64,000 nt of DNA from positions 1 through 64,000 of the forward strand of contig CAYRGJ010000005.1 of NCBI GenBank assembly GCA_964423835.1, given 5' to 3'. The notes below the pieces were generated by a model. That model was not told where the DNA came from, did not search any database, and saw only the letters and a list, made by a program, of their open reading frames with translations. The DNA comes from JAFGCL01 sp964423835 (GTDB taxonomy: Bacteria; Chloroflexota; Dehalococcoidia; UBA2247; RBG-13-53-26). This document shows, in pieces, positions 61,665 to 64,000 of this stretch. The translations under genes were made by a program, and so were the position numbers. The first letter of the stretch is position 1. Each line of letters begins with the position of its first letter.

Positions 61665-62564
61665 ATGAGTCTGAGCCCTGATGCCATCCCCGTCGTTTCG
61701 ATAGTGACGCCTTCGTTCAATCAGGCGGAATACCTGGATCGTTGCGTCCGGTCGGTTGTGGAGCAGGGCTATCCCCGGCTGGAATACGTGATTATCGACG
61801 GCGGCTCAACGGATGGCAGTGTGGACATCATACGCCAACACCACGATCAGCTGTCCTATTCGGTGAGCGAGCCGGACAATGGCATGTACGACGGCCTCAA
61901 CAAGGGTTTTTCCCGGACGTCAGGCGAGATCATGGCGTGGCTGAACGCCGACGATATGTATACCCCCTGGGCCTTCAGCGTCGTAGCCGAGATATTCGAC
62001 GCGTTTCCCGAGATCGAATGGCTGTCTAGCGCATTCCCGCTGGCCTGGGACCGCAAGGGGCGGGGGGTAAAATGCGCACACCTCCCCGGGTTCAACAGGC
62101 AGGCATTCTACCGAGGGCTCAACCTTCCGGGCATCGCGCGCGGTGCCCACGGCTTCATTCAACAGGAGTCAACCTTCTGGCGCAGATCGCTTTGGGACCG
62201 GGCGGGGGGCCAGCTTGACGCCTCGCTGCGGCTGGCGGCGGATTTCGACCTCTGGGCTCGGTTCTGGCAGCACGCAGACCTGTACGCCGTGGATGTCCCC
62301 CTCGCCGGCTTCCGCATGCACGACAATCAGAAGACCGCCAGGCAGTTTGCCCAGTACCTGGAGGAAGGACTGGCCGTCCTGAGGAAGCATGGCGGATCAC
62401 CCTCTGGCAGAGTCAGCGCGGCGCTGCGGGGGCTGCTGACGCCGAGGCTGCCGGCACTGGCATGGCCCGCCGCGGTTGCACTTGGACTGGCATATCGCGG
62501 CCGGCTGGTCACCCACATGGGCAGGGTTGAGAAATGGACTGTCACCCAAACACCCGTGTTCTGA
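61665..62564 (+). CDS. Glycosyltransferase family 2
   Basis: A 299-residue GT-A enzyme. SIVTPSFNQAEYLDRCVRSV near residue 12 and VIIDGGSTDGSVDIIRQH near 45 are the nucleotide-sugar region. MAWLNADDMYTPWAF near 90 carries the metal-binding acidic cluster. HDNQKTARQF near 228 is typical of the late catalytic segment. It lies 16 bp after the previous glycosyltransferase and presumably acts on the same glycan. Confidence 0.91.
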   Translation: MSLSPDAIPVVSIVTPSFNQAEYLDRCVRSVVEQGYPRLEYVIIDGGSTDGSVDIIRQHHDQLSYSVSEPDNGMYDGLNKGFSRTSGEIMAWLNADDMYTPWAFSVVAEIFDAFPEIEWLSSAFPLAWDRKGRGVKCAHLPGFNRQAFYRGLNLPGIARGAHGFIQQESTFWRRSLWDRAGGQLDASLRLAADFDLWARFWQHADLYAVDVPLAGFRMHDNQKTARQFAQYLEEGLAVLRKHGGSPSGRVSAALRGLLTPRLPALAWPAAVALGLAYRGRLVTHMGRVEKWTVTQTPVF

Positions 62565-62661
62565 ATCACGTCAACTCCAGGCCAGCGCTGCTGGGACCTG
62601 GCCGCGCTCCTGCCGTAGAAGCGGGTCCCTGTGAATCCCACGAGCAAAGGAGAACGGAGTC

Positions 62662-63609
62662 ATGATCCGACTCGAGACCAAACGTATCGTAGTCACCGGG
62701 GGGGCCGGTTTTGTGGGCGCCAAAGTAGTCGCCCGGCTGCAACGTCAGGGCTGCCGGGACATATTCGTGCCGCGTAGCGCCCAGTACAATCTGGTGCATA
62801 TGGAGGCAGTGAAGACACTGTACGCCGACGCTCGCCCGGACATCGTCATCCATCTGGCGGGCAGGGTGGGAGGCATCGGCGCCAACATGAAGAACCCGGC
62901 CAGCTTCTTCTACGATAACCTGATGATGGGCGTGCAGCTCATGGAGCAGGCCAGACTATCCGGAGTGGAGAAGTTCGTGGCCATCGGTACCATCTGCGCC
63001 TACCCCAAGTTCGCCCAGGTCCCGTTCCGAGAAGATGACCTTTGGAGCGGCTACCCCGAGGAGACCAATGCCCCATACGGCCTGGCCAAGAAGATGCTCC
63101 TGGTGCAGTCCCAGGCCTACCGCCAGGAGTACGGTTTCAACTCCATCTACCTGCTTCCCGTCAACCTGTATGGTCCGGGGGAGAACTTCGATCTCGAGTC
63201 CTCCCACGTCATTCCGGCCCTGATCCGGAAGGTCATGGAAGCCAAGGACAGGGGCGACAGGCGAGTAGGCGCCTGGGGTACCGGCAAAGCCACCAGGGAG
63301 TTCCTCTACGTCGAAGATGCGGCCGAGGGAATCATCCTCGCTACGGAGAAATATGACAAGCCTGAACCGGTGAACCTCGGGGCCGGTTTCGAGATCTCCA
63401 TCCGCGAGCTCTATGAGATGGTGTGCGAACTGGTGGGGTTCGACGGGGCAGTGGAGTGGGACGCCTCCAGGCCGGACGGCCAGCCGCGAAGGTGCCTGGA
63501 CACCAGCCGGGCCAAGAGAGAATTCGGCTTCGAGGCCAGCGTGGCTTTTAGAGAAGGTCTGAAGAGAACCATCGAATGGTACCGTACTGTCAGAGGAAGC
63601 GTTACATGA
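62662..63609 (+). CDS. fcl: GDP-L-fucose synthase-like epimerase/reductase
   Basis: A 315-residue extended SDR. VTGGAGFVGAKVV binds the cofactor. AGRVGGIGANMKNPASFFYDN is the diagnostic block of GDP-L-fucose synthases. The catalytic set is IGTICAYPKF plus YGLAKK (near 142-147). It would convert GDP-4-keto-6-deoxymannose to GDP-L-fucose using NADPH. The 4,6-dehydratase Gmd that should supply its substrate is not in the window. The gene has AAAGGAG upstream and overlaps the next gene by ATGA. Confidence 0.91.
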   Translation: MIRLETKRIVVTGGAGFVGAKVVARLQRQGCRDIFVPRSAQYNLVHMEAVKTLYADARPDIVIHLAGRVGGIGANMKNPASFFYDNLMMGVQLMEQARLSGVEKFVAIGTICAYPKFAQVPFREDDLWSGYPEETNAPYGLAKKMLLVQSQAYRQEYGFNSIYLLPVNLYGPGENFDLESSHVIPALIRKVMEAKDRGDRRVGAWGTGKATREFLYVEDAAEGIILATEKYDKPEPVNLGAGFEISIRELYEMVCELVGFDGAVEWDASRPDGQPRRCLDTSRAKREFGFEASVAFREGLKRTIEWYRTVRGSVT

Positions 63610-64000
63610 GAGATGCGCCCGCGGCGGTGCTTGGACGTCTGATTGGACCCTATGCAGCGCCGATCAGAAGATGCATCCGGCTAGCCCGCAACCGCCTCGC
63701 GAGCAAGAGAAGGATCATCGGCGAAGGCAATGCGCTGCGCTGCACCGGCGTCACGCTCTCCAAGATAGAGTCTGACATCGAGGGGAACCGTAACTCCATA
63801 GACATCGCTGAAGGATGCTTCTTGCACGGTCTGCGATTCCACATGCGCGGTTCAAATCACCGCGTCGTCATCGGTAGGGATTGCGGTTTCCACCGCGGAG
63901 GCCTCATTTGGTTCGAGGACCATAGCTGCAAGCTGGAGGTGGGGGACAATACAACCGTCGAGGACGCACACATAGCCCTCACGGAGCCGGGGTCTTCCAT
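63606..64000 (+). CDS. Left-handed beta-helix acyltransferase, truncated by the window
   Basis: The frame opens with MRDAPAAVLGRLIGPYAAPI at an ATGA overlap with the preceding gene and runs to the window end (131 codons visible). From about residue 50 it shows hexapeptide-like strands (GVTLSKIESDIEGNRNSIDI, RVVIGRDCGFHRGG). These are typical of O-acetyltransferases acting on surface sugars. The C-terminal catalytic part lies outside the window. Confidence 0.75.
   Translation, partial: MRDAPAAVLGRLIGPYAAPIRRCIRLARNRLASKRRIIGEGNALRCTGVTLSKIESDIEGNRNSIDIAEGCFLHGLRFHMRGSNHRVVIGRDCGFHRGGLIWFEDHSCKLEVGDNTTVEDAHIALTEPGSS

Overview
The window is a GC-rich stretch of bacterial chromosome, dense with genes on both strands. 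The gene mix suggests an anaerobic member of the Chloroflexota, most like Dehalococcoidia-type genomes from sediment or subsurface. The pointers are phytoene-desaturase-like FAD proteins, a cytosolic molybdopterin oxidoreductase, Lrp-type regulators, DUF2769, DUF5679 and DUF4125 proteins, and large Fn3/TIG/RCC1 surface proteins. This placement is inference from gene content; no rRNA gene is present. One tRNA, Gln(UUG), is present.

Layout. 1-6.2 kb: two FAD oxidoreductases, a NarL-type two-component pair, a family 2 glycosyltransferase and a double-module Lrp/AsnC regulator. 6.2-10.6 kb: a molybdopterin oxidoreductase followed by a composite ferredoxin/FAD/NAD(P)H protein in which a GltD-like module sits inside a DmsB-like ferredoxin. 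10.6-22 kb: a nitroreductase, tRNA-Gln, phosphoketolase, a broken MFS transporter, DegV, DUF2769 and DUF488 proteins, then a pentose-phosphate operon (transketolase, 6-phosphogluconate dehydrogenase, glucose dehydrogenase-like). 22-26 kb: a riboswitch with a small coiled-coil gene, a dead rubredoxin gene, and a His-rich CopB-type P-type ATPase with a DUF3096 gene. 26-34 kb: one giant TIG-repeat surface protein. 34-46 kb: small metal-binding and membrane proteins, a GH3/asparagine-synthetase-like pair, an RCC1 surface protein, a tandem hotdog protein, and a TPR-DUF4037-DUF4125 operon. 46-50 kb: two Fn3-repeat surface proteins. 50-64 kb: a surface-polysaccharide cluster with a WbpA, WbpB-WbpD fusion and WbpE set, a Wzm/Wzt exporter, a kinase-like/methyltransferase fusion, methyltransferase, acetyltransferase, glycosyltransferases, GDP-fucose synthase-like enzyme and a truncated acyltransferase.

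The most striking observation is three copies of an RNA element that reads as a c-di-GMP-II riboswitch. Each has a covarying pseudoknot and an intrinsic terminator that reuses the 3' strand of the aptamer. They precede a small coiled-coil gene, the RCC1-repeat surface protein, and the two-gene Fn3 operon. The RCC1, Fn3 and TIG proteins end in a similar tail: a proline/tryptophan motif, one hydrophobic helix and a basic end. Together these suggest a c-di-GMP-controlled set of surface-anchored proteins next to a polysaccharide export locus. A second notable feature is the nested DmsB/GltD protein, which would link NAD(P)H directly to a soluble molybdenum or tungsten enzyme.
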